A stretch of DNA of 64,000 nucleotides from Flavobacteriales bacterium (GTDB lineage Bacteria > Bacteroidota > Bacteroidia > Flavobacteriales > TMED113): assembly GCA_002718895.1 (NCBI GenBank), contig PBGD01000031.1, positions 43,846-107,845 on the forward strand, written 5' to 3'. The translations under genes were made by a program, and so were the position numbers. The notes under the pieces were generated by a model that did not search any database, was not told where the DNA came from, and was given only the letters and a program-made list of their open reading frames with translations. Below, piece by piece: positions 18,924 through 30,362 of this stretch; positions within the stretch are counted from its first letter, which is position 1; the number at the start of each line of letters is the position of its first letter.

Positions 18924-20124
18924 TTTTATTGAAACACCTAAATTCCATATTTCTGGTTCAAAGAGCATCAGTCAACGTGCGTTAATTATTAATCAATTAA
19001 TGAATAATCAAACTGAAATTGTAAATATTTCAGATTCAACTGACACTTTTTATTTGAATAAGTGCCTATGTTCCAATGATTCTATTTTAAATGTTTCAAA
19101 TTCAGGTACAGCCTTAAGGTTTTTAATTTCTTTTTTTGCATTAAAAAATCAAAAAGTAATTATTTGTGGAGATTCATATCTTTTCAATAGACCTCTAATG
19201 CCATTAATTAAATCTTTAAATTATTTAGGTGCAAATATTATTAAAAATAAAAATAAAATTTATATAAATGAGGGTGATTTAAAAGGTGGTGATGTCTTAA
19301 TATGCACAAATAAAACTAGTCAATTTGTTTCTTCTCTTTTATTAATTGCACCCTATCTAAAAGGCGGATTAAAACTTAAATTTTCACAAAATATAATGTC
19401 CTATTCTTATATTTTAATGACTTTAAAAATGATGGAATATTGTGGTGTTGAATCGGATTTAAATAATAGTTCAATTATTGTTCCTGAACAAAATTACTCT
19501 CAAGCATTTGCAAAAATTGAATCTGATTGGAGTTCAGTTTCGTATTTGTATTTATGTTTTTTATTTTCTGATTTAAAATCTATTCATATTACATCTTTTT
19601 TAAATAATAGTTTTCAACCAGATTTTCATCTAATAAGTTTTTTTACTATTTGTGGCATTGATACTTATCATAGTAAAAATTCGCTTCTTTTAAAGAAAAA
19701 TAAAAGTGTCATAATTCCAAATCAAATAGATTGGGATTTTTCTAATAATCCAGATTTATCGCTATCTATTTTCGTTGCTTGTTTTGGTTTAAATATTTAC
19801 TTACGTGCTAAAGGAATAGATACATTATTTTATAAAGAAAGTAATAGAATAGAATCTGTGAGGAAAGAGTTTGATAAATTTAATTGTGATTTTTGTTTAA
19901 AAAATAATGTTGTCCATTTAAATAGTTCTAATAAGAATACAAATATTAAACTTATTAATATTGATACACACAATGACCACAGAATTGCTTTAGCTTTTGC
20001 GCCGCTAGTTTTGCTGGGTTATGATCTAAACATAATGCAACCTAATGTAGTTCTTAAGTCTTATCCAAATTTTTTTAATGATTTGATTAAATTTGGTGTG
20101 AAAATTAAAAAAATATATACATGA
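18892..20124 (+). CDS. aroA: 3-phosphoshikimate 1-carboxyvinyltransferase
   Basis: ISGSKSISQRALI, NSGTALRFLISF, KESNRIESVRKEFDKF, NDHRIALAFAPL. Confidence 0.93.
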   Translation: MQNFILQKTSDFIETPKFHISGSKSISQRALIINQLMNNQTEIVNISDSTDTFYLNKCLCSNDSILNVSNSGTALRFLISFFALKNQKVIICGDSYLFNRPLMPLIKSLNYLGANIIKNKNKIYINEGDLKGGDVLICTNKTSQFVSSLLLIAPYLKGGLKLKFSQNIMSYSYILMTLKMMEYCGVESDLNNSSIIVPEQNYSQAFAKIESDWSSVSYLYLCFLFSDLKSIHITSFLNNSFQPDFHLISFFTICGIDTYHSKNSLLLKKNKSVIIPNQIDWDFSNNPDLSLSIFVACFGLNIYLRAKGIDTLFYKESNRIESVRKEFDKFNCDFCLKNNVVHLNSSNKNTNIKLINIDTHNDHRIALAFAPLVLLGYDLNIMQPNVVLKSYPNFFNDLIKFGVKIKKIYT

Positions 20125-20690
20125 TGGATTTTAATGATATTGTTACAATAAGTCTTACACTTTTCGCTGTTGTAGATATTTTGGGATCGTTGCCTTTAAT
20201 AATTAGTATAAGACAGAAGACAGGCCATGTTGATTCTCTTAAAGCAACTATTGTTTCATTTTTTATAATGATGCTTTTTCTTTTTATTGGTGAAAATATA
20301 CTTCAAGTTATTGGTATAGATGTTCAATCTTTTTCAATTGCTGGAGCAATAGTAATCTTTCTTCTTGCTTTAGAAATGATTCTCAATATTGAAATTTTTA
20401 AAGGTGATGATCAAGATTCATCGGGTACAATTGTTCCTGTCGCGTTCCCATTGATTGCTGGTGCAGGTACTTTAACAACCATTTTATCTTTAAGGGCTAT
20501 TGAAAATTTTTCACACTACGAAATTACTGCGGGTATAATTATTAATTTATTATTTGTATTCTTTGTTTTGAAAACAACAGATACAATTGAAAAGCTATTG
20601 GGCAAATCAGGAATCAATGTACTTAGAAGAGTATTTGGAATTATCCTTTTAGCGATTTCGATAAAGTTATTTAAAACCGGATTAATTTAA
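20121..20690 (+). CDS. MarC-family integral membrane protein
   Basis: DILGSLPLIISIRQKTG, VPVAFPLIAGAGTLTTILSL, GKSGINVLRRVFGIILLAISIK. Confidence 0.88.
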   Translation: MMDFNDIVTISLTLFAVVDILGSLPLIISIRQKTGHVDSLKATIVSFFIMMLFLFIGENILQVIGIDVQSFSIAGAIVIFLLALEMILNIEIFKGDDQDSSGTIVPVAFPLIAGAGTLTTILSLRAIENFSHYEITAGIIINLLFVFFVLKTTDTIEKLLGKSGINVLRRVFGIILLAISIKLFKTGLI

Positions 20691-21193
20691 TTAGTTCTAA
20701 AATTAAATTTTTCAGATTGTAAATCTTTATTTGCTTGAACAATTTTATTTTTTAGTTCAGATTTGTATTTCACAGTTCTTTTAAATACTTCATCATTATT
20801 TACAGCTAACATTTGTGAAGCAAGGATGCCAGCATTCAACGCACCATTAATAGCAACAGTTGCTACTGGGATACCAGGAGGCATTTGTACAATTGCTAAC
20901 AATGAATCAAGTCCATCTAGTGAACCATTAATTGGTACCCCAATAATTGGTACGGGAGTTAATGCAGCCAGCACTCCTGGAAGGTGTGCAGCCATTCCAG
21001 CACCAGCAATAATTACTTTAATTCCATTTTTAGTAGCATTTTTAGCAAAATGTTCTACTTCGTTAGGTGTTCTATGAGCAGATAATGCATTTACTTCAAA
21101 TGGAATCTGCATATCTTCAAAAAATAATGCAGCTTTTTTCATTATAGGCCAGTCGGATGTACTACCCATAATTATACTTACTAATGGTTTCAT
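20687..21193 (-). CDS. purE: N5-carboxyaminoimidazole ribonucleotide mutase
   Basis: IIMGSTSDWPIMKKA, SAHRTPNEV, IAGAGMAAHLPGVLAALTPVPIIGVPI. Confidence 0.95.
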   Translation of the reverse strand: MKPLVSIIMGSTSDWPIMKKAALFFEDMQIPFEVNALSAHRTPNEVEHFAKNATKNGIKVIIAGAGMAAHLPGVLAALTPVPIIGVPINGSLDGLDSLLAIVQMPPGIPVATVAINGALNAGILASQMLAVNNDEVFKRTVKYKSELKNKIVQANKDLQSEKFNFRTN

Positions 21194-21281
21194 TTAATTT
21201 GTTTTTTAAAAGTGTTTTGTGCGAATTTAATTATTTTATACAAATAATGTGCTTTATTTATTTTGTAAATTTATTTTATTA

Positions 21282-21818
21282 ATGGATGTTTTAGAAATAG
21301 ATAAATTAAATTTTGAAGTTTTTATTTCTCACAAAGATATAACTAAAAAGGTCAATGATATTTCAATTGCTTTAAATGCTTCATTTAAAGAAGACATGCC
21401 AATTTGTTTAATTGTGTTAAATGGTGCAGTAGTATTTGCAGCAGAATTATTAAAAAAATTACATCCTTTAATAGAATTTAGTTTAATTAAGGTGAAGTCA
21501 TATGACGGGGTGAGTTCTACAGGTAAAATCTCATTAGAGTATTTTCCATTTAATTTAATTAAAAATAGAAGAGTGTTATTAATTGAAGATATTGTTGATT
21601 CTGGTTTAACATTAGATTTTTTGAGAAAAGAATTATTATCTTGTGGTGCTAAGTCTGTTGAATGTGTTACCTTGTTATTCAAATCTACTAAATATCTCTA
21701 TTCCAAAGAACCTGAATATGTAGGATTTTCAATTGGAGAAGAATTTGTTGTTGGTTATGGTATGGATTTAAATGAAAAGGGGAGAAGTTTAATGGATATA
21801 TATAAAAACACAAATTAA
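21282..21818 (+). CDS. hpt: Hypoxanthine phosphoribosyltransferase
   Basis: LIVLNGAVVFAAELL, IKVKSYDG, LLIEDIVDSGLTLDFL; ATG at 21282 preferred over the track start 21249. Confidence 0.9.
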   Translation: MDVLEIDKLNFEVFISHKDITKKVNDISIALNASFKEDMPICLIVLNGAVVFAAELLKKLHPLIEFSLIKVKSYDGVSSTGKISLEYFPFNLIKNRRVLLIEDIVDSGLTLDFLRKELLSCGAKSVECVTLLFKSTKYLYSKEPEYVGFSIGEEFVVGYGMDLNEKGRSLMDIYKNTN

Positions 21819-21819
21819 T

Positions 21820-22407
21820 ATGACAAATATAATAATATTTGGTCCTCCTGGATCTGGAAAGGGAACTCAAGCAGAGTTCATAATTAATAAATTAAATTTG
21901 GTTCACATCTCGACTGGAGACATTTTTAGAAAAAATATTTCTAACAAAACAAAGTTAGGAATTTTAGCCACTAAATACATCTCAAAAGGTCAGCTTGTGC
22001 CAGATGAACTGACTATAGATTTATTAGAAAATGAATTAGATAAACACCCAAATTCAAATGGATTTATTTTTGATGGTTTCCCAAGAACTATTCCCCAGGC
22101 AGAAGCCTTTGAAAATCTATTAATTAAAAAAAATATGTATTTATCAATGTTACTATCACTTGAAGTTAGTGAAATAGAATTAATTGCTAGATTATTAAAA
22201 CGAGGTTCTATAAGCGGTAGATCGGATGATAGGAATGAATCTATAATAAAAAATAGAATTAAAGTCTATAATGAACAAACTTCTATTCTAAAAAAATATT
22301 ATTTAAAAAAATCAGGGGATATATTTCATTATATTGATGGCGAGAAATCAATAGAAAATATCTCATATAATATTCAAAATTTAATCAATACTCACATTAA
22401 ATTATAA
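21820..22407 (+). CDS. adk: Adenylate kinase
   Basis: IIIFGPPGSGKGTQAEFI, HISTGDIFRKN, FIFDGFPRTIPQAE, short LID GSISGRSDDR. Confidence 0.95.
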   Translation: MTNIIIFGPPGSGKGTQAEFIINKLNLVHISTGDIFRKNISNKTKLGILATKYISKGQLVPDELTIDLLENELDKHPNSNGFIFDGFPRTIPQAEAFENLLIKKNMYLSMLLSLEVSEIELIARLLKRGSISGRSDDRNESIIKNRIKVYNEQTSILKKYYLKKSGDIFHYIDGEKSIENISYNIQNLINTHIKL

Positions 22408-22434
22408 TCATAGTAATTATAATTATATACAATA

Positions 22435-23439
22435 ATGCGAAACTTGAAAAATAATTTTATTGATTACGTAAAGATTTATACCAAATCTGGTAATGGGGGA
22501 AAAGGATCTGCTCATTTTTTTAGATCTCGTAATCAACCAAGGGGTGGACCAGACGGTGGAGATGGTGGGCGAGGTGGACATATTATTTTAAGAGGTAATT
22601 CCAATTTATGGACTTTATTGCATTTAAAATTTACAAAACATATTAAGGCTGGTCATGGTGGAGATGGTGGTAAAAGTAGAAGTTCAGGTGCTGATGGAAA
22701 AGATATTTATATTGATGTTCCAATTGGAACAATTGTAAAAGATGCTACGACGCAAACAATGTTGTTTGAAATTATATTTGATAAACAAGAATTTATTTTA
22801 CTAAAAGGAGGTTTGGGAGGCCGTGGTAATGTTCACTTTAAAAATTCTATTCGTCAAAGTCCAAGATATGCTCAGCCAGGACTTAGTGGTCTGGAAGGTG
22901 AACATGTATTAGAGTTAAAGGTTTTAGCAGATGTTGGATTAGTTGGTTTTCCTAATGTTGGAAAATCAACTTTATTAGCATCTCTTACTGCAGCAAAGCC
23001 TAAAATTGCTGATTATGAATTTACTACTTTAACACCAAATTTAGGTATAGTTCAATATAGAGATTTAAACTCATTTATTATGGCTGATATTCCCGGTATC
23101 ATTGAAGGTGCTAGCTCTGGTAAAGGTTTAGGTTATCGCTTTTTAAGGCATATAGAGAGAAATAGTTGTTTATTATTTTTAGTATCCTCTGATTCTAATG
23201 ATCCTTATAATGATTATCAAACATTAGTTAAGGAATTAAAGAAATATAATCCGGATCTTTTAAATAAAGATCGGCTTTTGGTTATAACTAAATCTGACTT
23301 AATTAACAATGATACTAGAAAAACTATTTCAAATCAATTGTCCATAAGACATGTCTTTATTTCATCAATTACAAATAAAGGCCTTGAAATATTAAAGGAC
23401 AAAATATGGAGCTTATTAAATAAGAAAAATGATGATTGA
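22435..23439 (+). CDS. obgE: Obg GTPase
   Basis: Gly-rich OBG fold ([18 protein letters not shown]), [50 protein letters not shown]. Confidence 0.96.
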   Translation: MRNLKNNFIDYVKIYTKSGNGGKGSAHFFRSRNQPRGGPDGGDGGRGGHIILRGNSNLWTLLHLKFTKHIKAGHGGDGGKSRSSGADGKDIYIDVPIGTIVKDATTQTMLFEIIFDKQEFILLKGGLGGRGNVHFKNSIRQSPRYAQPGLSGLEGEHVLELKVLADVGLVGFPNVGKSTLLASLTAAKPKIADYEFTTLTPNLGIVQYRDLNSFIMADIPGIIEGASSGKGLGYRFLRHIERNSCLLFLVSSDSNDPYNDYQTLVKELKKYNPDLLNKDRLLVITKSDLINNDTRKTISNQLSIRHVFISSITNKGLEILKDKIWSLLNKKNDD

Positions 23440-24019
23440 TAGGTTGATTGAAATAGATAAAGCCCTTTTCTTATATTTGAATAATCTTGGTGTAGATCGG
23501 TGGGATCCTTTTTGGATGTTTATATCTGATAGAACTAGCATGTTTTTCTTAATTTCTCCAATTATTATTTTTTATTTAATTAAAATTGAAGAAAGAAAAG
23601 CTTGGCTGAGCGTACTTATGTTAATTATATGTATTTCTATTACTGACTTAATTCATGTTCATTTATTTAAAAATTTATTTATGAGATTGAGACCATGTTG
23701 GGATCCTGAAATTTCTAATTTGTGTAGGATTGTAGTTGGTAAGGGGGGACTGTATGGTTTTGTTTCTGGTCATGCTGCAAATACGGCCTCTATTGTAGCT
23801 TTTTTTTTAATTACTAAAAAAAATAATACAAACAAATTTTTTGTTTTAATGCTATTATTGTGGCTTGTTTTAGTTTCGTATAGTAGAATCTATTTAGGCA
23901 AACATTTCCCTTTAGATGTAATTTGTGGAATTATTTTAGGTTTTTTAATAGCTTTAATATTATCTAAACTATATAAATATTGTAGAGACAAAATATGGAA
24001 TATGCATATGTTTTTTTAG
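23429..24019 (+). CDS. PAP2-family membrane phosphatase
   Basis: [34 protein letters not shown]. Confidence 0.87.
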   Translation: MMIDRLIEIDKALFLYLNNLGVDRWDPFWMFISDRTSMFFLISPIIIFYLIKIEERKAWLSVLMLIICISITDLIHVHLFKNLFMRLRPCWDPEISNLCRIVVGKGGLYGFVSGHAANTASIVAFFLITKKNNTNKFFVLMLLLWLVLVSYSRIYLGKHFPLDVICGIILGFLIALILSKLYKYCRDKIWNMHMFF

Positions 24020-24345
24020 GTGGAGGTGTTGGCAGCATTATTAGGTTATTAATTTCTAATGTATATGCTAATGTAAATTTACCTTATGCAACTTTACTTA
24101 CTAATTTTTTAAGCTGTAGTATTGTTGCTGTGGCTCTTCTTTTATCTCAAAAATTTAATTTAAATGATGGTTTAAAATTATTCTTAATTGTTGGGTTCTG
24201 TGGGGGGTTAAGTACTTTTTCGGCATTTAGTTACGAAACAATTCAACTTATTAAAAGTGGAGATTTGATTTATGCTATACTAAATGTTGTATTAAATATG
24301 TTTTTTTGTTTCTCAGTGATTTTTTATCTATTAAAAGATTTATAG
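23995..24345 (+). CDS. crcB: CrcB/Fluc fluoride channel
   Basis: [44 protein letters not shown]. Confidence 0.9.
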   Translation: MEYAYVFLGGGVGSIIRLLISNVYANVNLPYATLLTNFLSCSIVAVALLLSQKFNLNDGLKLFLIVGFCGGLSTFSAFSYETIQLIKSGDLIYAILNVVLNMFFCFSVIFYLLKDL

Positions 24346-24981
24346 TGCTTTACAAATCATTAGTCCATCTCTTATTGGAAGTAACATATTCTCTACTCTT
24401 TTATCAAGCATAATTTTTTTATTGAGATTACTTATTGCTATAGTTTCCACATCTTTTTCTGATATTTCTGTAATTACTTTGCCACTCCAAAGTACATTAT
24501 CAATAATAATATAGCCTCCTTTATTTATTTTATTAATTGCTAAGTCATAGTACTTACAGTAGTTTTTTTTATCAGCATCAATAAAAATAATATCAAAATG
24601 TAAATTAATACTAGGAATTATATCAAGAGCATTGCCAGTGTGAATTTTTATTTTTTCATGTAACTTTGATTTTTTAAAATACTTTATTGCTAAATCTTTC
24701 AGTTCTTCATTAATTTCAATAGTATGAAGCTGACCATCATTACTTAAGCCTTGAGCTAAACATATTGCTGAATAGCCAGTGTATGTACCTATTTCTAATA
24801 TAAATTTCGGTTTTTTAAGTTCACTAATTAATTTAAGAATGGATCCAACTTGATTTCCACATAACATTCTAGGCATGAGAACTTTATACTCTGTCTCTCT
24901 TTCAAGTTCATTTAAGATTAAATTGTTTTTAGAGGTTTTTTCCTCACAATAATCAAGAATTTTTTGATTAAAAAAGAGCAT
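24340..24981 (-). CDS. SAM-dependent O-methyltransferase
   Basis: FILEIGTYTGYSAICLAQGL, IIFIDADKKNYCKYYDLA, GGYIIIDNVLWSGKV, LPIRDGLMIC. Confidence 0.9.
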   Translation of the reverse strand: MLFFNQKILDYCEEKTSKNNLILNELERETEYKVLMPRMLCGNQVGSILKLISELKKPKFILEIGTYTGYSAICLAQGLSNDGQLHTIEINEELKDLAIKYFKKSKLHEKIKIHTGNALDIIPSINLHFDIIFIDADKKNYCKYYDLAINKINKGGYIIIDNVLWSGKVITEISEKDVETIAISNLNKKIMLDKRVENMLLPIRDGLMICKAL

Positions 24982-24991
24982 TTATAATTGT

Positions 24992-26788
24992 TTAAATTGT
25001 AAAAGAATATTTTTGGTCTTTTTCTAGTTGTTTACAAATTTCTCTTCTAATTTCTTTAACGTTGATTTCTAGATGTCGAAGTAATTTTGAAGCGATAGAT
25101 TGTAATAATTTTTTTGTTAATCCATTAGAACTAGCTGTAATTATTTCTTTTGATGAAATTAGTGCAATATTTAATGCATTATTAATATAATTTTGTGTCA
25201 TGTAAATTTGAATCCTGCAGCTATCTTTAGTGTTCATGTCTATTAATTTTTCTGTTTTTAATAGAGCAGATTCGCAAACATATGTTTCAATAACAAGATC
25301 TGCTAGTCTTAGTAAAATTTCTTGTTCTTTAACTAGTTTCCCCTTGTATTTTTGTCCACATAAACCTATCAATAATAATGTTAGACTCTTAAGATTTTTT
25401 ACGGCAATTTTTTCATTTTTTAATTTTGATTTATTATGCTTTGTTTTAATTCCAATGTAATTCCAAAATATATTTTTTCTTATTTTTTTAATTTCTTTGA
25501 ATATATTTAAATCTTTTTTAATTGCTTTTTTAAATATCATTTGAACAATTAACATTCTATTTATTTCATTTGTACCCTCATAAATTCTTGAAATTCTTGC
25601 ATCTCTATATGCTGGTTCTACCATGCATTCTGAAGAGTAGCCCATTCCACCATGAATTTGAATACTTTCATCCGAAACTTCTTTAATAACTTCTGATCCA
25701 TGTACTTTCATAATTGCACATTCTACTGCATAACTCATTAGAGCATTTAATTTTGCATCAGTTGCATCTTGATCCTTATTTGTTAATTCTTTAATTTTTT
25801 GTTCTATATCATGGCCAGCTCTATATAGTGCAGCATTGGAACAATAAATTTTTGTTGACATGTTTGCTAGTTTTTCTTTAATAGCACCATAATTAATAAT
25901 AGCTTCTTTAAATTGTTTGCGTTGAATAGCATATGATATTGAAATATTTAGCACCTTTTCTGCAGCCGCCGTTGTTGCTGCACATAGTTTAATTCTGCCA
26001 ACATTTAATGAGTTCATGGCAATCTTAAATCCTTTATTTCTTTCTCCTAGAATTTGGTCAATTGGAACTTTTGTTTTTTCATAAAAAACTTGTCGTGTTG
26101 AAGATGAATTTAAGCCTAATTTTTTTTCTTCGTCTCCTAAAGAAATTCCGTTAGAATTAGATTTTTCTAAAACAAATCCAGTAATATTTTCATCTTGATC
26201 AATTTTAGCAAATACTATAAAAACTTCGGCAAAACCTGCATTACTAATCCAAATTTTTTGACCAGAAATTTCGTAGTATTTTTTATCTTCGGACAATTTT
26301 GCTGAAGTAGACCCAGCATTTGCATCAGATCCAGCATTTGGTTCAGTTAAATTATAACAGGAAAGCCATTCTCCTGAAGCAATTTTTGGAAGATATTTAT
26401 TTTTAATTTCCTCACTTCCGTAATATAAAATAGGATAAGTCCCGATTCCTGTATGTGCGCCGTAAGCAGTGGCGACAGATCCAGAGTAGGAGCTAATTTC
26501 GCCGCAAATTAACATAGATAAATTAAACCCCATTCCAAACCCCCCATACTTTTCAGGAATATTTAGTCCTAATAGACCTAGATCTCCAGCTTTTTTCATA
26601 ATTTCTTCAACTAAAGAATAATTATTTTTTTCCAATTCTTGAAGATTTGGATAGATTTCTTTTTGAACAAATTCTCTTGTTGCTTGAAGCATTTGTTGAG
26701 CTGTTTCATCGAATTCTTCAATAATAAACACATCATTGAAATTTGAATCTTTTACAAGAAATTCACACCCTTTCTTTTCTTTTCTCAT
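24992..26788 (-). CDS. Acyl-CoA dehydrogenase
   Basis: YNLTEPNAGSDANAGSTSAKL, YEISGQKIWISNAGFAEVF, IHGGMGYSSECMVEPAYRDARISRIYEGTNEINRML. Confidence 0.94.
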   Translation of the reverse strand: MRKEKKGCEFLVKDSNFNDVFIIEEFDETAQQMLQATREFVQKEIYPNLQELEKNNYSLVEEIMKKAGDLGLLGLNIPEKYGGFGMGFNLSMLICGEISSYSGSVATAYGAHTGIGTYPILYYGSEEIKNKYLPKIASGEWLSCYNLTEPNAGSDANAGSTSAKLSEDKKYYEISGQKIWISNAGFAEVFIVFAKIDQDENITGFVLEKSNSNGISLGDEEKKLGLNSSSTRQVFYEKTKVPIDQILGERNKGFKIAMNSLNVGRIKLCAATTAAAEKVLNISISYAIQRKQFKEAIINYGAIKEKLANMSTKIYCSNAALYRAGHDIEQKIKELTNKDQDATDAKLNALMSYAVECAIMKVHGSEVIKEVSDESIQIHGGMGYSSECMVEPAYRDARISRIYEGTNEINRMLIVQMIFKKAIKKDLNIFKEIKKIRKNIFWNYIGIKTKHNKSKLKNEKIAVKNLKSLTLLLIGLCGQKYKGKLVKEQEILLRLADLVIETYVCESALLKTEKLIDMNTKDSCRIQIYMTQNYINNALNIALISSKEIITASSNGLTKKLLQSIASKLLRHLEINVKEIRREICKQLEKDQKYSFTI

Positions 26789-26794
26789 ATATAT

Positions 26795-27976
26795 TTAGTT
26801 TAGTAATTCAAAAATTCCAGCTGCACCTTGGCCTGTTCCCACACACATAGTTACCATTCCATATTTTTGATTTCTTCTTCTCATTTCATTTAAAAGTTGA
26901 ACTGTTAGTTTCGCTCCAGTACAGCCAAGTGGATGGCCTAATGCAATTGCTCCTCCATTTACATTAATAATGTCTTTATTTAGTCTTGCTTCCTGAATAA
27001 CAGCTAAAGCTTGACATGCAAAAGCTTCATTTAATTCTATTAATTCAATATCATGTATAGTAAGATTAGCTTGTTTTAAAGCCATTGGAATTGCTTCTAC
27101 CGGACCAATTCCCATATATTTTGGTTCAACTCCACATACTGCATAACTTTTTAGTTTTGCTATAGGCGTTAAATTTAACTCCTTAACCATTGACTCAGTC
27201 ATAAGTGTCACGAATGCAGCTCCATTGGATGTTTGTGATGAGTTTCCTGCTGTTACTGTTCCTCCCTGCGCAAACACTGGTTTTAATTTGTTTAATTTTT
27301 CAACAGTAGTGTCTTTTCGTGGGCCTTCATCTCTTTCAAATAAATATTTATTATTTTCTATCTCACCATCATTATTGATATGTATATTCTCTATTTCACA
27401 ACTAATTATGTCATTTTTAAATAATCCTTTTTCAATTGCATTAATTGCTTTCATATGTGATTGATATGCAAATTGATCTTGATCTTCTCTAGAAATATTA
27501 AATTTATGTACAATCGCTTCAGCAGTTGTACCCATTCCCCAGTACCAATCAGGATTTGACTTTGCCACTTTGTAATTTGGCACAATTCTCCATCCTCCCA
27601 TCGGAATATTAGACATTGTTTCTACTCCACCTGCAATTATGCATCTAGCCATTTTAGATTTAATTTTTGAGGTTCCAATTGCAATAGTTTCAAGTCCTGA
27701 AGAACAATATCTATTGATGGTCATTCCAGGAACTTTAACTGAGTTTAATCCAATTAATGAAATCATACGTCCCATGTTTAAACCTTGTTCTGCTTCAGGT
27801 GTCGCATTTCCAACAATTATGTCTTCAATTATTTCTTTGTCAAATTTTGGTATTTTTTTCACCATTTTTTCTAATAATTGAGCACCTAAATCATCTGGAC
27901 GAACAAAATTTATTTTTCCTTTTTTAGATTTACCTACAGCTGTTCGATATGCTTGTACTATATATACTTCTTCCAT
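26795..27976 (-). CDS. Acetyl-CoA acyltransferase (thiolase)
   Basis: [61 protein letters not shown]. Confidence 0.94.
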   Translation of the reverse strand: MEEVYIVQAYRTAVGKSKKGKINFVRPDDLGAQLLEKMVKKIPKFDKEIIEDIIVGNATPEAEQGLNMGRMISLIGLNSVKVPGMTINRYCSSGLETIAIGTSKIKSKMARCIIAGGVETMSNIPMGGWRIVPNYKVAKSNPDWYWGMGTTAEAIVHKFNISREDQDQFAYQSHMKAINAIEKGLFKNDIISCEIENIHINNDGEIENNKYLFERDEGPRKDTTVEKLNKLKPVFAQGGTVTAGNSSQTSNGAAFVTLMTESMVKELNLTPIAKLKSYAVCGVEPKYMGIGPVEAIPMALKQANLTIHDIELIELNEAFACQALAVIQEARLNKDIINVNGGAIALGHPLGCTGAKLTVQLLNEMRRRNQKYGMVTMCVGTGQGAAGIFELLN

Positions 27977-27980
27977 AAAA

Positions 27981-30359
27981 TTAATTTCTTAATGGTTTGC
28001 CTTTTTCTAACATATATTTAATTCTTTCAAGTGTTTTTTCTTCTCCACAAAGAGACAGAAAGGCCTCTCTTTCTAAATCTAAAAGATATTGCTCAGAAAC
28101 CTCAGTGGGTCTAGATAGATTGCCACCACATAAAACATGAGCTAATTTTTTACACATTAATTCTTCATGTTGAGTAATGTAATTGCCAGTCTCAAAACTA
28201 TTAGCGCCTACTAAAAACATACCTAATCCCTCTTGTCCTAAAACTTTAATATCTTTTCTAATTAATGGTTTAGTATATCCTAATTCATTTAAAAAAAGCA
28301 CTTTTTGTTTTGCATCAGCAATAAGTTTGTTGTTATTAATTGATATATTATCTCTTCCCTTTACAAGATATCCTAGTCCATAAGCTTCATAAGCTGAGGT
28401 TGCAACTTTTGCTTGACCAATATTTAAAAAGAATTCTTTTAATCTTGGTAATTCAATATCACCATCATAATATAAATCTGATGCTCTTAAGGCCATTTCT
28501 TTTGTTCCACCACCACCTGGAATCAATCCTACACCTAATTCAACTAACCCCATATATGTTTCAGCAGCACATTGTACAGCATCAGCATGTAAAGTAAATT
28601 CACAGCCTCCTCCTAATGTCAGTCCGTGAGGTGCTACAACTATAGGTATATTTGAATACCTTATCATCATTGATGTATTTTGAAATGTTTTAACAGCTAA
28701 TTCTAACTTGTTCCATTCTTGCTCTACAATCATTGTGAAAATCATACTAATATCCGCACCTGCTGAAAAATGATCTCCTTGATTTCCTATCACTATTCCC
28801 CTGAAGTTTTCTTCACCAATTTCAATTCCTTTTTGAATTCCTTCAATAACTTCTTTGCCAATACTATTTAGTTTTGTGTGGAATTCTATATTTAGTACCT
28901 CATCACCAATATCAAAAATAGAGACACCTTCATTTTTCCACAATACTGATTGAGAGCGAAGATGATTTAGAGTTATAAAATGATTTAGTTTAGGAATTTC
29001 TTTTAAATCATCTTTTTCTATATCATAATAAAACTTCTGACCACATTTAACATTATAAAAAGAATTTATATTTAAATTATTCATCCACTTTGGTTTCGCA
29101 AGATGTTCTTCATCTATCAGCTCAATACCTCTTTTAATACCTATAGAATCCCAAATTTCAAATGGTCCCATTTTCCATCCAAAACCAGCGCACATTGCAT
29201 CATCTATTTTATAAATATCATTAGATATTTCAGGAATTCTATGTGCAACATACGAAAACATAAATGCAAACATTTTTCTGTAAAATAAAGCTGCTTTATC
29301 TTGACCTTTTATAAGTTCTGGAATTCGTTTTTTTAAACTATTTATTTTTTTTGCTTTTTTAACAGTGTCGTATTTAATATTTTTTTTCTCTCTGTATTCA
29401 AGCTTCTCAAAATCTAATGAAAGAATTTTTCTATGACCTTTATTGTCTTTAGTTTTTTTGTAAAAACCTTGATTTGTTTTGTCTCCAAGCCATTTATTTT
29501 GAATCATTTTTTTAATGAACAACGGAAGATTAAAAATGTCTCTTTGTTCGTCATTTGGACAATTATCAAAAACTCCTTTTGCTACACTATTTAAAGTATC
29601 TAATCCAACTAAATCTGAAGTTCTAAATGTAGCAGATTTAGGTCTTCCTATAATCGTTCCTGTTAATTCATCAATTTCTTCAATTGACATTTTTAATTCT
29701 AAACATAATTTAAATAAGGTAGCGATTCCTGCAATTCCAATTCTATTTGCAATAAATGCTGGGGTATCTTTACATAATACTGTAGTTTTACCTAAATATT
29801 TTTCTCCAAATTTTAATAAAAATTTAATTAGTTCAGGATTAGTTTTTTTTGACGGAATAATTTCTAATAATTTCAAATATCTTGGAGGATTAAAAAAATG
29901 GGTTCCGCAAAAATTTTCACAAAAATCATCAGATCTCCCTTGTATCATTTTGTTAATAGGAATTCCGGATGTATTTGTGCTAATAATTGTACCAGGGCTT
30001 CTAAATTTTTCTATGTTTTCAAATAATTGTTTTTTTATTTCAATATTTTCAATAATAACTTCAATTATCCAGTCAACATATTTTATTTTTGAAATATCAT
30101 CAATTAAATTACCAGTTTCAATTCTTTTTGAAAATTTTTTTAAATATATAGGAGAAGGCTTTGTTTTTAGTGTGTTTATTAGTGCCTGATTAACAATTTT
30201 GTTTCTAGATGTTGATTGTTTTTCTTTAGTTTGATCTTTCTCTTCATGTGCAATGTCTAATAATAATACTTCAATGCCAATATTTGCAAAATGACATGCT
30301 ATTCTAGATCCCATAATGCCAGATCCAATTACGGCTACTTTATTAATTTTTTTCATCAT
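27981..30359 (-). CDS. 3-hydroxyacyl-CoA dehydrogenase / enoyl-CoA hydratase bifunctional protein
   Basis: VAVIGSGIMGSRIACHFANIGIEVLLLDI, FCGTHFFNPPRYLKLLEIIP, C-terminal crotonase part GDHFSAGADISMIF, GGGCEFTLHADAVQ. Confidence 0.93.
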   Translation of the reverse strand: MMKKINKVAVIGSGIMGSRIACHFANIGIEVLLLDIAHEEKDQTKEKQSTSRNKIVNQALINTLKTKPSPIYLKKFSKRIETGNLIDDISKIKYVDWIIEVIIENIEIKKQLFENIEKFRSPGTIISTNTSGIPINKMIQGRSDDFCENFCGTHFFNPPRYLKLLEIIPSKKTNPELIKFLLKFGEKYLGKTTVLCKDTPAFIANRIGIAGIATLFKLCLELKMSIEEIDELTGTIIGRPKSATFRTSDLVGLDTLNSVAKGVFDNCPNDEQRDIFNLPLFIKKMIQNKWLGDKTNQGFYKKTKDNKGHRKILSLDFEKLEYREKKNIKYDTVKKAKKINSLKKRIPELIKGQDKAALFYRKMFAFMFSYVAHRIPEISNDIYKIDDAMCAGFGWKMGPFEIWDSIGIKRGIELIDEEHLAKPKWMNNLNINSFYNVKCGQKFYYDIEKDDLKEIPKLNHFITLNHLRSQSVLWKNEGVSIFDIGDEVLNIEFHTKLNSIGKEVIEGIQKGIEIGEENFRGIVIGNQGDHFSAGADISMIFTMIVEQEWNKLELAVKTFQNTSMMIRYSNIPIVVAPHGLTLGGGCEFTLHADAVQCAAETYMGLVELGVGLIPGGGGTKEMALRASDLYYDGDIELPRLKEFFLNIGQAKVATSAYEAYGLGYLVKGRDNISINNNKLIADAKQKVLFLNELGYTKPLIRKDIKVLGQEGLGMFLVGANSFETGNYITQHEELMCKKLAHVLCGGNLSRPTEVSEQYLLDLEREAFLSLCGEEKTLERIKYMLEKGKPLRN

Positions 30360-30362
30360 TTT

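Noticed and set aside
23995-24019. Fluoride riboswitch upstream of crcB
   Set aside because: crcB starts inside the preceding PAP2 gene (25-nt overlap), leaving no untranslated space for an aptamer, and no matching motif was seen.
29515-30189. Plus-strand 224-aa ORF antisense to the bifunctional beta-oxidation protein
   Set aside because: Long but fully inside a strongly conserved CDS; stop-free by codon usage bias of AT-rich genes; no recognisable motif.
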